A stretch of 64,000 nt of DNA from a bacterium OL-1. Its GTDB lineage: Bacteria; Actinomycetota; Coriobacteriia; Coriobacteriales; Atopobiaceae. Within the stretch, counting starts at the first letter, position 1. Each line of letters starts with the position of its first letter. Of the stretch, positions 26,726 through 34,537 are shown one piece after another. The position numbers and the translations under genes were made by a program. The stretch covers positions 674,665 through 738,664 of the forward strand of contig LM994626.1 of NCBI GenBank assembly GCA_000752675.2, read 5' to 3'. The notes below the pieces were generated by a model. That model was given only the letters and a program-made list of their open reading frames with translations. It searched no databases and was not told the DNA's origin.

Positions 26726-26831
26726 CTCAACACCCCCTGCCGGGCATGCCCGGCTGACTGCCGCCGAGGCCGCTCCCCGGCAGAGACAACGCGCTCGGTG
26801 CCGCACCCGCGCTTCCGCAGACGCGACCCCG

Positions 26832-27992
26832 CTAGATTCCGGACTCTCCAATCCTCTGGCATGCCTCGCGCAGGCGCTCCGGGGGCATGACCAGGGCAAA
26901 GCGCACGTAGCCCTCACCCGAGGGACCAAAGCTCGCGCCCGGCGTCACAATGACGCCGGCCTTCTCCATGAGCTCGAGCGCAAACGCCTGGGAGTCCATG
27001 CGACCATGCGGGATGCGCGCCCACACGAACATCGACCCATGAGCGTTGGGGCGCTCCCAGCCAACTGCCTCCAAGCCATCGCAGAGCGCATCCCTACGCT
27101 CCTGGTAGAGCAGGCGTTGACGCTCCACCGAGTCGCGCGGGCCGGTGAGCGCGGCGATGGCCGCGTCCTGCTCGGGCAGGAACATGCCAAAGTCCACCTG
27201 GCTGCGGAGCTTGCGCGTGGCGGCCACAATATCCTCGCGCCCCACCAAAAACGAGAGGCGCGCGCCGGTCACGTTGAAGGACTTGGAGAGCGAGAGGAAC
27301 TCCACGCCCACGTCGAGCGCACCTGGGTAGTCGAGGAAGCTCCCGCCAGCCGGCCCGTCAAAGATGATGTCGGAGTAGGCGTTGTCGTGGATGACCACGA
27401 TGTCGTGAGCCTTGGCAAAGGCGATGATCTGCTCGTACACCTCGGGTGTCCCCACGGAGCCAACGGGGTTCGCGGGAAGCGAGACCACCATGTAGCGGGC
27501 GGCGTCCGCGACATCTTTGGGAATGCCCTCGACCCACGGAAGGAAGTCATGCTCGGCCGTGAGCGGGTAGTACCAGGGCTTTGCGCCCGCAAGAAGCGTG
27601 CCGGTGGCAAAGACCGGGTAGCACGGGTCTGGGATAAGAGCCACGTCACCGGGGTCTGCCAGCGCTGCGCACACGTGACCCATACCCTCCTGCGTGCCGC
27701 GACAGCTCATGACCATGGAGGGCGTGATGCTCTCAACGCCAAAGCGGGTGCGATAGTAGTCGCAGACGGCTTGAAGCAGCTCGTCCTTGTCGTGCAGGGC
27801 GTACTTCCAGTTGGCAGGGTCTTCGGCGCTCTTTCGCAGCGCCTCGACCACGTGGTGCGGCGGCTCGAAGTCCGGCGTACCAACCGAGAGGTCAAACACC
27901 TCGCGACCCTGTGCCTCGAGCTCGCGGCGCTTGGCATTGAGCGCGGCAAAGACCTCGTCGCCAAACAGGCCGAGCCTCTTTGAGAACTGCAT
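26832..27992 (-). CDS. PLP-dependent aminotransferase class I/II (LL-DAP aminotransferase-like)
   Basis: A 386-residue fold-type I aminotransferase. DLSVGTPDFEPPHHVVEAL at the N-terminus, PDPCYPVFATGTLLAG and PANPVGSVGTPEVYEQI in the large domain, the PLP-binding DNAYSDIIFDG, and the Schiff-base Lys in SLSKSFNVTGARLSF (near residue 238) are intact; the C-terminal VTPGASFGPSGEGYVRFAL holds the carboxylate-binding Arg. The pattern is that of DapL/AlaT-like enzymes (diaminopimelate or alanine/aspartate transamination); which one is not decidable here. The start is ATG 27992 with AGGGAGGGGTGCGC before it. Confidence 0.88.
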   Translation of the reverse strand: MQFSKRLGLFGDEVFAALNAKRRELEAQGREVFDLSVGTPDFEPPHHVVEALRKSAEDPANWKYALHDKDELLQAVCDYYRTRFGVESITPSMVMSCRGTQEGMGHVCAALADPGDVALIPDPCYPVFATGTLLAGAKPWYYPLTAEHDFLPWVEGIPKDVADAARYMVVSLPANPVGSVGTPEVYEQIIAFAKAHDIVVIHDNAYSDIIFDGPAGGSFLDYPGALDVGVEFLSLSKSFNVTGARLSFLVGREDIVAATRKLRSQVDFGMFLPEQDAAIAALTGPRDSVERQRLLYQERRDALCDGLEAVGWERPNAHGSMFVWARIPHGRMDSQAFALELMEKAGVIVTPGASFGPSGEGYVRFALVMPPERLREACQRIGESGI

Positions 27993-28333
27993 GCGCACCC
28001 CTCCCTGGATGCAGGCGTAACGTACGCATGGGACTGTAGACCACCAACGGCCGCCGGAACACGCCTTGGGACAATGACGCGCCCGATTGTTACATTGGGC
28101 GGGGCCGGCGGCAGTACCGGGGCGGTCCAACGGTAGCATGGGCGCCCGCGCGAGTCCCTAAGCCCGGCCATACGGCCGTTTGGACCACACGGCACACAAG
28201 GCCCACAAGGCACTTCCACCGTTCACCGAAAATCGGGTCGATAAGTTGCATCGTTATCTTAAATGTTTGAACTTGCGCTCTTTTCTCACCTGCGATGATT
28301 CCGCAATGTTCCAACGCATTGTGAAATATCAAG

Positions 28334-28381
28334 AGACAATATCCGGTATTTATCTCGCACACTGGGCACAAGATATTGTGG
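28334..28381 (+). promoter_or_regulatory. Pair of NrdR-type boxes upstream of nrdD
   Basis: The site at 28366-28381 (GCACAAGATATTGTGG) matches the NrdR box consensus acaCwAtATaTwGtgt at about 14 of 16 positions; a weaker match (about 11 of 16) starts at 28334, exactly 32 bases (three helical turns) upstream. This spacing is typical of NrdR sites. The surrounding intergenic region 27993-28503 is otherwise without genes and is AT-rich around 28230-28390, consistent with a promoter. Confidence 0.65.
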
Positions 28382-28503
28382 CATAGTAGACGACACCGCA
28401 ACGCTGCACTCGCTGCAGCGTGAAGAGAAACAAGCCAGCCGCATTGCCAACAGCTGCACGTTTTCAGTCTGTTGTCAGGCAATACTCAAGAGGGAGTGAG
28501 CAC

Positions 28504-30726
28504 ATGAAGATTATCAAGCGCAATGGCTCTGAGGTCACGTTCGACGTCGCAAAGATCGAGAACGCCATCCGCAAGGCCAACATGGAGGTGCCCGAGGACG
28601 AGCGCCTCACCGAGCGCGAAATTCGCTTCGCTTCGCTCAACGTAACCGACGAGTGCATGGAGTCTGGCCACACGGTCACCGTCGAGGAGGTCCAGGACCT
28701 CGTCGAGGACCAGCTTATGGCCCTCGACCACTTTGAGGTGGCCCGCAAGTACATCATCTACCGCTACGTCCAGAACCAGAAGCGCCAGAAGAACACGACG
28801 GACGACAAGATCCTCTCCCTCATCGAGTGCAACAACGAGGAGGTCAAGCAGGAGAACTCCAACAAGAACCCCACCGTCGTCTCCGTCCAGCGCGACTACA
28901 TGGCCGGCGAGGTCTCCAAGGACCTCACCATGCGCGACCTTCTCCCCGCCGACATTGTCCAGGCGCACGAGGAGGGCATCATCCACTTCCACGATGCCGA
29001 CTACTACGCGCAGCACATGCACAACTGCGACCTCATCAACCTCGACGACATGCTGCAGAACGGCACCGTGATCTCCGGCACGCTCATTGAGCGCCCGCAC
29101 AGCTTCTCCACCGCCTGCAACATCGCCACGCAGATCATCGCCCAGGTGGCCTCCTGCCAGTACGGCGGCCAGTCCATCTCGCTCACGCACCTCGCGCCCT
29201 TTGTCGACGTCTCCCGCAAGAAGATCCGTCGCTCGGTCTACGCCGAGATGGAGACCATTGGCTACAAGGCCACGCCCGAGCAGATCGACGAGATGGTCGA
29301 GAAGCGCCTGCGCGACGAGGTCGCGCGTGGCGTCCAGACCATCCAGTACCAGGTTGTCACCCTCATGACCACCAACGGTCAGGCACCGTTCATCACCGTG
29401 TTCATGTACCTCAACGAGGCCCGCAGCGCGCAGGAGAAGCACGATCTTGCCCTCATCATCGAAGAAATGCTCAAGCAGCGCTACCAGGGCGTCAAGAACG
29501 AGAAGGGCGTCTGGATCACCCCGGCGTTCCCCAAGCTCATCTACGTGCTCGAGGAGGACAACATCCACGAGGGCGACCCGTACTTCTATCTCACCAAGAT
29601 GGCAGCCAAGTGCACCGCCAAGCGCATGGTGCCCGACTACATCTCCGAGAAGAAGATGCGCGAGTACAAGCTCTCCAAGGGCGAGACCGAGGGCCACGGC
29701 GACGTGTACACCTGCATGGGCTGCCGCTCCTTCCTCACGCCCGACCGCTCCGGCAACGGCTACGACAACGTTGCCAAGGCCAAGAACTACGAGCCCGGCA
29801 AGCCCAAGTACTACGGCCGCTTTAACCAGGGCGTCGTGACCATCAACCTGCCCGACGTTGCCCTCTCGTCCGACGGCGACATGGACAAGTTCTGGAAGAT
29901 CTTCGACGAGCGCCTCGAGCTGTGCCACCGCGCCCTGCGCTGCCGCCACGACCGTCTCTGCGGCACCCTCTCCGACGCGGCGCCCATTCTCTGGCAGTAC
30001 GGCGCGCTTGCCCGCCTCGACAAGGGCGAGAAGATCGACAAGCTCCTCTATGGCGGCTACTCCACCATCTCGCTTGGCTATGCTGGCCTCTACGAGTGCG
30101 TGAAGTACATGACCGGCAAGAGCCACACCGACGAGGAGGCCAAGCCCTTCGCGCTCTCCGTCATGCAGCACATGAACGACAAGTGCGCCGAGTGGAAGGA
30201 AGCCGAGAACATCGACTACTCGCTCTACGGCACGCCGCTCGAGTCCACCACGTACAAGTTCGCCAAGTGCCTGCAGAAGCGCTTTGGCGTGGTCAAGGGC
30301 ATCACCGACCACGGCTACATCACGAACTCCTACCACGTGAACGTGCGCGAGAAGATCGACGCCTTCACCAAGCTCAAGTTCGAGAGCGAGTTCCAGCGCC
30401 TCTCCCCCGGTGGCGCCATCTCCTACGTCGAGGTGCCCAACATGCAGGACAACCTCGAGGCCGTTATCCGCGTCATGCAGTTCATCTACGAGAACATCAT
30501 GTACGCCGAGCTCAACACCAAGTCCGACTACTGCCAGGTGTGCGGCTACGACGGCGAGATCAAGATCGTGGAGGACGACGGCAAGCTCGTCTGGGAGTGC
30601 CCGCACTGCGGCAACCGCGACCAGTCCAAGCTCAACGTGGCCCGACGCACCTGCGGCTACATTGGCACGCAGTTCTGGAACCAGGGCCGCACGGAAGAGA
30701 TCAAGGATCGCGTGCTGCACCTGTAA
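28504..30726 (+). CDS. nrdD: Anaerobic (class III) ribonucleoside-triphosphate reductase
   Basis: A 740-residue glycyl-radical enzyme reducing NTPs to dNTPs under anoxia. Residues 1 to about 95 are the ATP-cone (MKIIKRNGSEVTFDVAKIEN), giving allosteric control. The catalytic barrel contains FHDADYYAQHMHNCDLINL and SCQYGGQSISLTHLAPF. Near the end, CQVCGYDGEI and CPHCGN form the structural zinc site, and RRTCGYIGTQFWNQGR holds the glycyl-radical Gly (about residue 717). Start ATG 28504 follows AAGAGGGAGTGAGCAC. The activase gene nrdG lies 1.1 kb downstream, unusually separated by a toxin-antitoxin pair and a terminator. Confidence 0.97.
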   Translation: MKIIKRNGSEVTFDVAKIENAIRKANMEVPEDERLTEREIRFASLNVTDECMESGHTVTVEEVQDLVEDQLMALDHFEVARKYIIYRYVQNQKRQKNTTDDKILSLIECNNEEVKQENSNKNPTVVSVQRDYMAGEVSKDLTMRDLLPADIVQAHEEGIIHFHDADYYAQHMHNCDLINLDDMLQNGTVISGTLIERPHSFSTACNIATQIIAQVASCQYGGQSISLTHLAPFVDVSRKKIRRSVYAEMETIGYKATPEQIDEMVEKRLRDEVARGVQTIQYQVVTLMTTNGQAPFITVFMYLNEARSAQEKHDLALIIEEMLKQRYQGVKNEKGVWITPAFPKLIYVLEEDNIHEGDPYFYLTKMAAKCTAKRMVPDYISEKKMREYKLSKGETEGHGDVYTCMGCRSFLTPDRSGNGYDNVAKAKNYEPGKPKYYGRFNQGVVTINLPDVALSSDGDMDKFWKIFDERLELCHRALRCRHDRLCGTLSDAAPILWQYGALARLDKGEKIDKLLYGGYSTISLGYAGLYECVKYMTGKSHTDEEAKPFALSVMQHMNDKCAEWKEAENIDYSLYGTPLESTTYKFAKCLQKRFGVVKGITDHGYITNSYHVNVREKIDAFTKLKFESEFQRLSPGGAISYVEVPNMQDNLEAVIRVMQFIYENIMYAELNTKSDYCQVCGYDGEIKIVEDDGKLVWECPHCGNRDQSKLNVARRTCGYIGTQFWNQGRTEEIKDRVLHL

Positions 30727-30736
30727 GGTCTGAAAC

Positions 30737-30872
30737 CCTCGCCCCTTTGCCCGTGCTCAAACATCCTCGCACGCTATGCGCGCTGCGGAACTGCGCCGGG
30801 ACAAAGGGGCGAGGTCTCCCTTACGGGCAAAGCACGCAAAAGGCACCCTAAGAGCAGAGGGGCGAGGTCTCC
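30737..30872. repeat. Nested inverted and direct repeats after nrdD
   Basis: CCTCGCCCCTTTG at 30737-30749 is repeated inverted at 30802-30814; overlapping it, CTTTGCCCGT at 30745-30754 is repeated inverted at 30823-30832; and GGGGCGAGGTCTCC at 30806 recurs directly at 30859. The whole stretch 30727-31226 contains no gene. Function not recognised. Confidence 0.7.
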
Positions 30873-30940
30873 GCAGCTGGTGGGGGCAGAAAAGGCTCCT
30901 TGCTCGAAAACTGCGACTTAATAGCAGCTCTCTTGGTAAC

Positions 30941-30965
30941 CGCAGGTATTCTACCTGCGATTTTT
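30941..30965 (+). terminator. Rho-independent terminator upstream of the toxin-antitoxin pair
   Basis: Perfect 8-bp arms CGCAGGTA and TACCTGCG around TTC, followed by ATTTTT. It lies about 215 bases after the nrdD stop and separates nrdD transcription from the TA genes. Confidence 0.85.
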
Positions 30966-31226
30966 CTCAGCACGCGATCGTCGGGGGACGAGTAGTTTGT
31001 GCGTCTCGTCAGTGTGTCTCCCCGGTACGCCTCGATGTGTCCACACCGGAGCGGAATTATTGCGCGTTATTTCTAGGTATCGATAAGCTCAACTGGTCAA
31101 ATGTCGTTCTTGTCAGGAATTTCGCGCAATGATTGCGATGGCATTAGGCTGCACCTTGCGAGAGACGAGTCACATCGCGCTTTCGTACGTGATTTGGGAC
31201 ACAGTCATCCGTCGAATCACTCTGCG

Positions 31227-31270
31227 GTATTAATTTGATACTCAATTTGGTACCATATCTGGTATCGAAT
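31227..31270. promoter_or_regulatory. AT-rich operator/promoter of the toxin-antitoxin pair
   Basis: Repeated half-sites GATAC, GGTACC and GGTATC, some inverted with respect to each other, occur between 31238 and 31266 just upstream of the antitoxin ribosome site (AAAGGAG at 31280). This resembles autoregulatory operators of Phd/YefM systems. Confidence 0.5.
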
Positions 31271-31291
31271 TGCGTCTACAAAGGAGCCCCC

Positions 31292-31582
31292 ATGACTGCC
31301 ATCTATTCCTCCGCAGCCCTCAAGACGCGCCAGCGCGAGATCAAGGACATTGCCCGCAAGGACGTGGTCCACATAACCGAGAACGGCAACGCAGCCTTTG
31401 TCTTCATGAGCGAGGACCTCTTCGAGGAGCAGCTCAACAATGCTGCCGAAGAAGCGGCGCTCACGGAGCGCATGCGCGCGTGCATTAAGGCCTCTGATGA
31501 CTGCTTTGAACAGGGAGAATACATCGAGGGAACTGATGCATTCTTTAGCGCTCTCGACGAGAGGCTGGCAGCCAATGGCTAA
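31292..31582 (+). CDS. Phd/YefM-type antitoxin
   Basis: A 96-residue protein. Its N-terminus, with SSAALKTRQREIKDIARKD followed by VVHITENGNAAFVFMSEDLF, matches the Phd/YefM fold that dimerises and binds DNA. The acidic C-terminal half would wrap the toxin. Start ATG 31292 has AAAGGAG 7 bases upstream. It overlaps the toxin gene by 8 bases, the usual coupling for type II systems. Confidence 0.85.
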   Translation: MTAIYSSAALKTRQREIKDIARKDVVHITENGNAAFVFMSEDLFEEQLNNAAEEAALTERMRACIKASDDCFEQGEYIEGTDAFFSALDERLAANG

Positions 31583-31844
31583 GATGCTTTACGCCCTCAC
31601 GTTTCTTGAGGACGCCGAAACCATCTACTCCCCTCGCGTTCGCAAGCATCTCGAATCAGTCCTCTCGATGCTCGAAACCTTCCCGGAAAGTGGAACGCTC
31701 GTCTCCTCGGAATACCTTAAAAGCAGGTATGGAGGAGAAGTACGCCGATGCGATGTTGCGCCGTTCTATATCGTTTACACCTATGAGCGTTCAACCGATA
31801 CGGTGCGGATACGTGGCCTTGTCCCACAGCGCTCTACCCACTAG
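31575..31844 (+). CDS. RelE/ParE-superfamily toxin
   Basis: An 89-residue basic protein with the RelE/ParE fold pattern: helical N-terminus (VRKHLESVLSMLETFPESGT), then strands ending DVAPFYIVYTYERSTDTVRIRGLVPQR. RelE-like members cut ribosome-bound mRNA and ParE-like members poison gyrase; which applies cannot be read here. It is translationally coupled to the antitoxin. The next gene, nrdG, starts 28 bases after its stop, so nrdG may be expressed from the TA promoter. Confidence 0.82.
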   Translation: MAKMLYALTFLEDAETIYSPRVRKHLESVLSMLETFPESGTLVSSEYLKSRYGGEVRRCDVAPFYIVYTYERSTDTVRIRGLVPQRSTH

Positions 31845-31872
31845 CACGTCTCAATCCAAAAGGGGTCTTCCC

Positions 31873-32421
31873 ATGAACTACGCAACCATCAAGTACTGTG
31901 ACATTGCCAACGGGGTCGGAGTGCGCACCTCGCTCTTTGTCTCTGGCTGCCGTCTGCACTGCAAGAACTGCTTCAACGAGGAGGCATGGAGCTTCTCGGC
32001 CGGCAAGCCGTTCACGCAGGAGACCGAGGAGGAGATCCTCTCGTCACTTGCCGCACCATACGTCGACGGCCTCTCCGTCCTGGGCGGAGAACCCACAGAG
32101 CCGGAGAACGCCGCGGCCCTGGCACCCTTCCTCGAGCGCGTGCGGGCAACCTACCCCGAGAAGAACATCTGGATGTACTCCGGGCGCACCTGGGAGCAGC
32201 TCACCGGCAGCGGAGACCACGCCTCGCCCGATATGGACCGCATTCTCGCCTGCCTGAACGTCCTGGTAGATGGCCCCTTTGTACAGGAGCTGCACGATAT
32301 CACGCTGCGCTTTCGCGGCTCGTCGAACCAGCGTCTCATCGATGTCCCCGCAACGCTTGCCACGGGCAAAGTCACCATATGGGAGGACGACCCCCAGTTT
32401 GCCCAGCATGCGTGGGCATAA
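31873..32421 (+). CDS. nrdG: Anaerobic ribonucleotide reductase activating protein (radical SAM)
   Basis: A 182-residue radical-SAM activase that makes the glycyl radical on NrdD. The cluster motif is CRLHCKNCFN (CxxxCxxC, about residues 26-33). GLSVLGGEPTEPENAAAL is the SAM-binding GGEP segment, and NIWMYSGRTWEQL and VDGPFVQELHD are typical of NrdG. Start ATG 31873 follows AAAAGGGGTCTTCCC. In most genomes it directly follows nrdD; here the TA pair intervenes. A large hairpin follows. Confidence 0.95.
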   Translation: MNYATIKYCDIANGVGVRTSLFVSGCRLHCKNCFNEEAWSFSAGKPFTQETEEEILSSLAAPYVDGLSVLGGEPTEPENAAALAPFLERVRATYPEKNIWMYSGRTWEQLTGSGDHASPDMDRILACLNVLVDGPFVQELHDITLRFRGSSNQRLIDVPATLATGKVTIWEDDPQFAQHAWA

Positions 32422-32423
32422 AT

Positions 32424-32455
32424 AATGGCGCCCCGGCCGAAACCGGGGCGCCATT
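32424..32455. terminator. Bidirectional stem-loop between nrdG and hsp20
   Basis: Perfect 13-bp arms (32424-32436 and 32443-32455) around CCGAAA, between convergent genes. There is little T run on either side. Confidence 0.7.
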
Positions 32456-32491
32456 GCATACTGCGCGCTGCATGGGGCAAAGCCTACGCTG

Positions 32492-32920
32492 CTAGTCGAT
32501 TGCGACCTTCGTGACGTTGGACTTCTCGGCCTGCTTGGGGACATTGACGGTAAGGACGCCGCCGTCCATCTTTGCGGTGAGTCCATCCGTCGCGGCATCC
32601 TTCAGGTACACGCCACGACTTGCCTGCCACTCCGAGGTCTCCTTCTGCAGGTAGTTCTTGTTCTTCTCCTCGTCAGACTCCTTCTTGTCCACCGAGATGG
32701 AGAGCCTGCCCTCGTTGAGCTCGACGCCGACCTCGTCCTTCTTGACGCCCGGGAGCTCGGCGGTGACCACGTACTTGTCGCCCGCGTCCTCGACGTTCAT
32801 CTTGAAGGCGTCATCTGCGCTGATCGCTGCGAGAGGAGCGAAGAAGTCGTCGAAGGCTCCAAACGGCCAAGCCCTGCGAAGTGCCTTCTCGTAGTCACTA
32901 TAAGGAACCATGCCAGCCAT
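32492..32920 (-). CDS. hsp20: Hsp20/alpha-crystallin small heat-shock protein
   Basis: A 142-residue ATP-independent chaperone. The alpha-crystallin domain runs from about residue 40 (FKMNVEDAGDKYVVTAELPGVKKDEVGVELNEGRLSISV) to 130, with the strand pair ending in GVLTVNVPKQ, the A-x-x-x-G-V-L motif as AKMDGGVLTV. A short N-terminal tail (GMVPYSDYEKALRRAWPFGAFDDFF) would drive oligomerisation. Start ATG 32920 has AAGGAGTGGTAACG. The 5' region contains an AT-rich promoter and a HAIR-like repeat, suggesting heat-shock control by an HspR-type repressor. Confidence 0.94.
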   Translation of the reverse strand: MAGMVPYSDYEKALRRAWPFGAFDDFFAPLAAISADDAFKMNVEDAGDKYVVTAELPGVKKDEVGVELNEGRLSISVDKKESDEEKNKNYLQKETSEWQASRGVYLKDAATDGLTAKMDGGVLTVNVPKQAEKSNVTKVAID

Positions 32921-33025
32921 CGTTACCACTCCTTCTATGTGGTGGAAGCCCTTTCTTTGGGCTTCCTTGGGTTCACTCTTATATGTTCCCCGCTGCGATT
33001 CCTTTATACACACTATCTAAGGTTT

Positions 33026-33046
33026 TCTAAGTCAATCGTACTTAGA
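33026..33046 (-). promoter_or_regulatory. HAIR-like inverted repeat (probable HspR operator) of hsp20
   Basis: TCTAAGT-N7-ACTTAGA is a perfect inverted repeat with a 7-base spacer, the geometry of the HspR operator CTTGAGT-N7-ACTCAAG. It is about 105 bases upstream of the hsp20 start, in the AT-rich promoter region. Confidence 0.55.
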
Positions 33047-33418
33047 TATTTCTCAAACCTCGAGGTACAGCAGCCCGCCTCTCTCACCCCAACTACGCCA
33101 AACCACGCACGGTCGCGATTGAGCTTTGTGTGATGCTGGGCTTTTGCCCGTCTCGTCCCTCACCCGTGCGTAGTTCCAACGCCTGACGGGGTAGTGGAAT
33201 CGCCTCACGCTTCCACCCTCTCTTCCCTCGAGGCATTTGTGGGGCAAGAATTCGACATCTTGCTGCTCATTCAACGCGAATTCTGTTCGAAAACGACCCG
33301 ACAACGACAGGGGTTACAGGATGGTTGTTCTGGCACCCAGGCGTGAACGCCGCAGTGAGAATCGTGGGGAGAACCACAGCGTCTAGACTGGGAAGGCGGC
33401 GGACGAGAGGAGCGGCAC
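33047..33418. other. Intergenic region with imperfect inverted repeats, no gene seen
   Basis: Between divergent hsp20 and the DUF3810 gene. AGAATTCG at 33247-33254 is inverted at 33277-33284. AACTACGC and GCACGG, split by 8 bases near 33091-33111, face the inverted CCGTGCGTAGTT near 33164-33175. No coding frame is convincing. It presumably carries the promoter of the gene at 33419. Confidence 0.4.
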
Positions 33419-34537
33419 ATGGCAAGGGGCGGCCGAGAAAAGCAGGACCAGGCGACAAGGAACCGCCTTGTGGCAGCAGCCCTCCTGGCAGCCGCCTGCC
33501 CGCTGCTCGCAATGCTCTTTTCGCAGCCAAGCCTGCAGGCAATCCTCTTCCCCGGCTACCGACGACTCTCGGAGCTCCTGATGTCCGCGCTCGCCACCGC
33601 AACCTCCGTGGCCCCCTTTGCCATCTGGGACTGGCTCACGGCAGGCCTTGTGGTGGCGGCCTTCACGACGCTGGTGCGCCGCATCCGCCGTCACCGGCGC
33701 ATGCTTCCGTGGTTCTCAGTTGTGGCACTGGTCGTCGCCGCAACGGCACTCCTGGGCACCGCCGGCTGGGCGCTCAACCACTATGCCCCGGAGCTCTCGC
33801 AGGACCTTGGCCTTGAGGTTGGCCAGTACAGCGAGGACCAGCTTGCCGACGCCACCTCGTACTACCTTAACCAGGCGGCCTCCCGCGCCCAGCTTGTTCC
33901 GCGCGAGGAGGACGGCACCCTCTCCCACCAGGACTTCTACGAGCTGGCACGCATCGCCGGGGCATCGTACGCACCGCTCTCCCAGCGCTACGAGGTCTTC
34001 TCAGGCAGCACCGCCCCCGTCAAGTCGCTCCTGCTCTTTGGCGAGCCCCTGCTCTACAGCGGCCACACGGGAATCTTCTGGGCCGCAACCGCGGAGTCGA
34101 GCGTGCCCCTTCACACCGCGATCGCCGAGCTCCCCTTCACGATGTGCCACGAGGCCGCGCACCGGCTGGGCATAGCCAGCGAGCAGGAAGCCAACTTCTC
34201 GGCGTTTCTCGCATGCTCTGCCAGCGATGACGTGCGCTTCTCGTACTCTGGCTACTACTCTGCCTTCAACTACTGCGTAAATGCACTGCTGGCACAAGAC
34301 CCGGAGCGCGCCCAGCAGTTGGTCTCGGACGCGCTCGCAGGTGCAAACGGCGCCGGCGTGGCACTCGTGCTGAAAGACCGCGCCGCCACCCAGAAGCACT
34401 ACCAGGCCTTCGAAGGTCCCTTCGAGGACGTGGGCACCACGGTCAACGACACCTACCTCAAGAGCTTTGGCGAGAAGGACGGTGTGCGCTCATACGGCCT
34501 GGTTGTTGACTACCTGCTCGCCTGGCTCGACGAGTAG
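33419..34537 (+). CDS. DUF3810-family membrane protein with HExxH metallopeptidase motif
   Basis: A 372-residue protein with three N-terminal membrane helices (LVAAALLAAACPLLAMLF; SVAPFAIWDWLTAGLVVAAFTTL; FSVVALVVAATALLGTAGWAL) and an extracytoplasmic domain. The zinc signature is MCHEAAHRLGI (HEAAH, near residue 245), with a Glu in the following EQEANFSAFL possibly the third ligand. This is the DUF3810 layout. No proteolytic substrate is known. Start ATG 33419 follows GAGAGGAGCGGCAC. Its 3' end overlaps the alpha-amylase gene tail by 28 bases, convergently. Confidence 0.85.
   Translation: MARGGREKQDQATRNRLVAAALLAAACPLLAMLFSQPSLQAILFPGYRRLSELLMSALATATSVAPFAIWDWLTAGLVVAAFTTLVRRIRRHRRMLPWFSVVALVVAATALLGTAGWALNHYAPELSQDLGLEVGQYSEDQLADATSYYLNQAASRAQLVPREEDGTLSHQDFYELARIAGASYAPLSQRYEVFSGSTAPVKSLLLFGEPLLYSGHTGIFWAATAESSVPLHTAIAELPFTMCHEAAHRLGIASEQEANFSAFLACSASDDVRFSYSGYYSAFNYCVNALLAQDPERAQQLVSDALAGANGAGVALVLKDRAATQKHYQAFEGPFEDVGTTVNDTYLKSFGEKDGVRSYGLVVDYLLAWLDE

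Noticed and set aside
28486..30720. 744-codon minus-strand ORF opposite nrdD
   Set aside because: Antisense shadow of nrdD; repetitive low-complexity Val/Leu/Asp/Gly composition.
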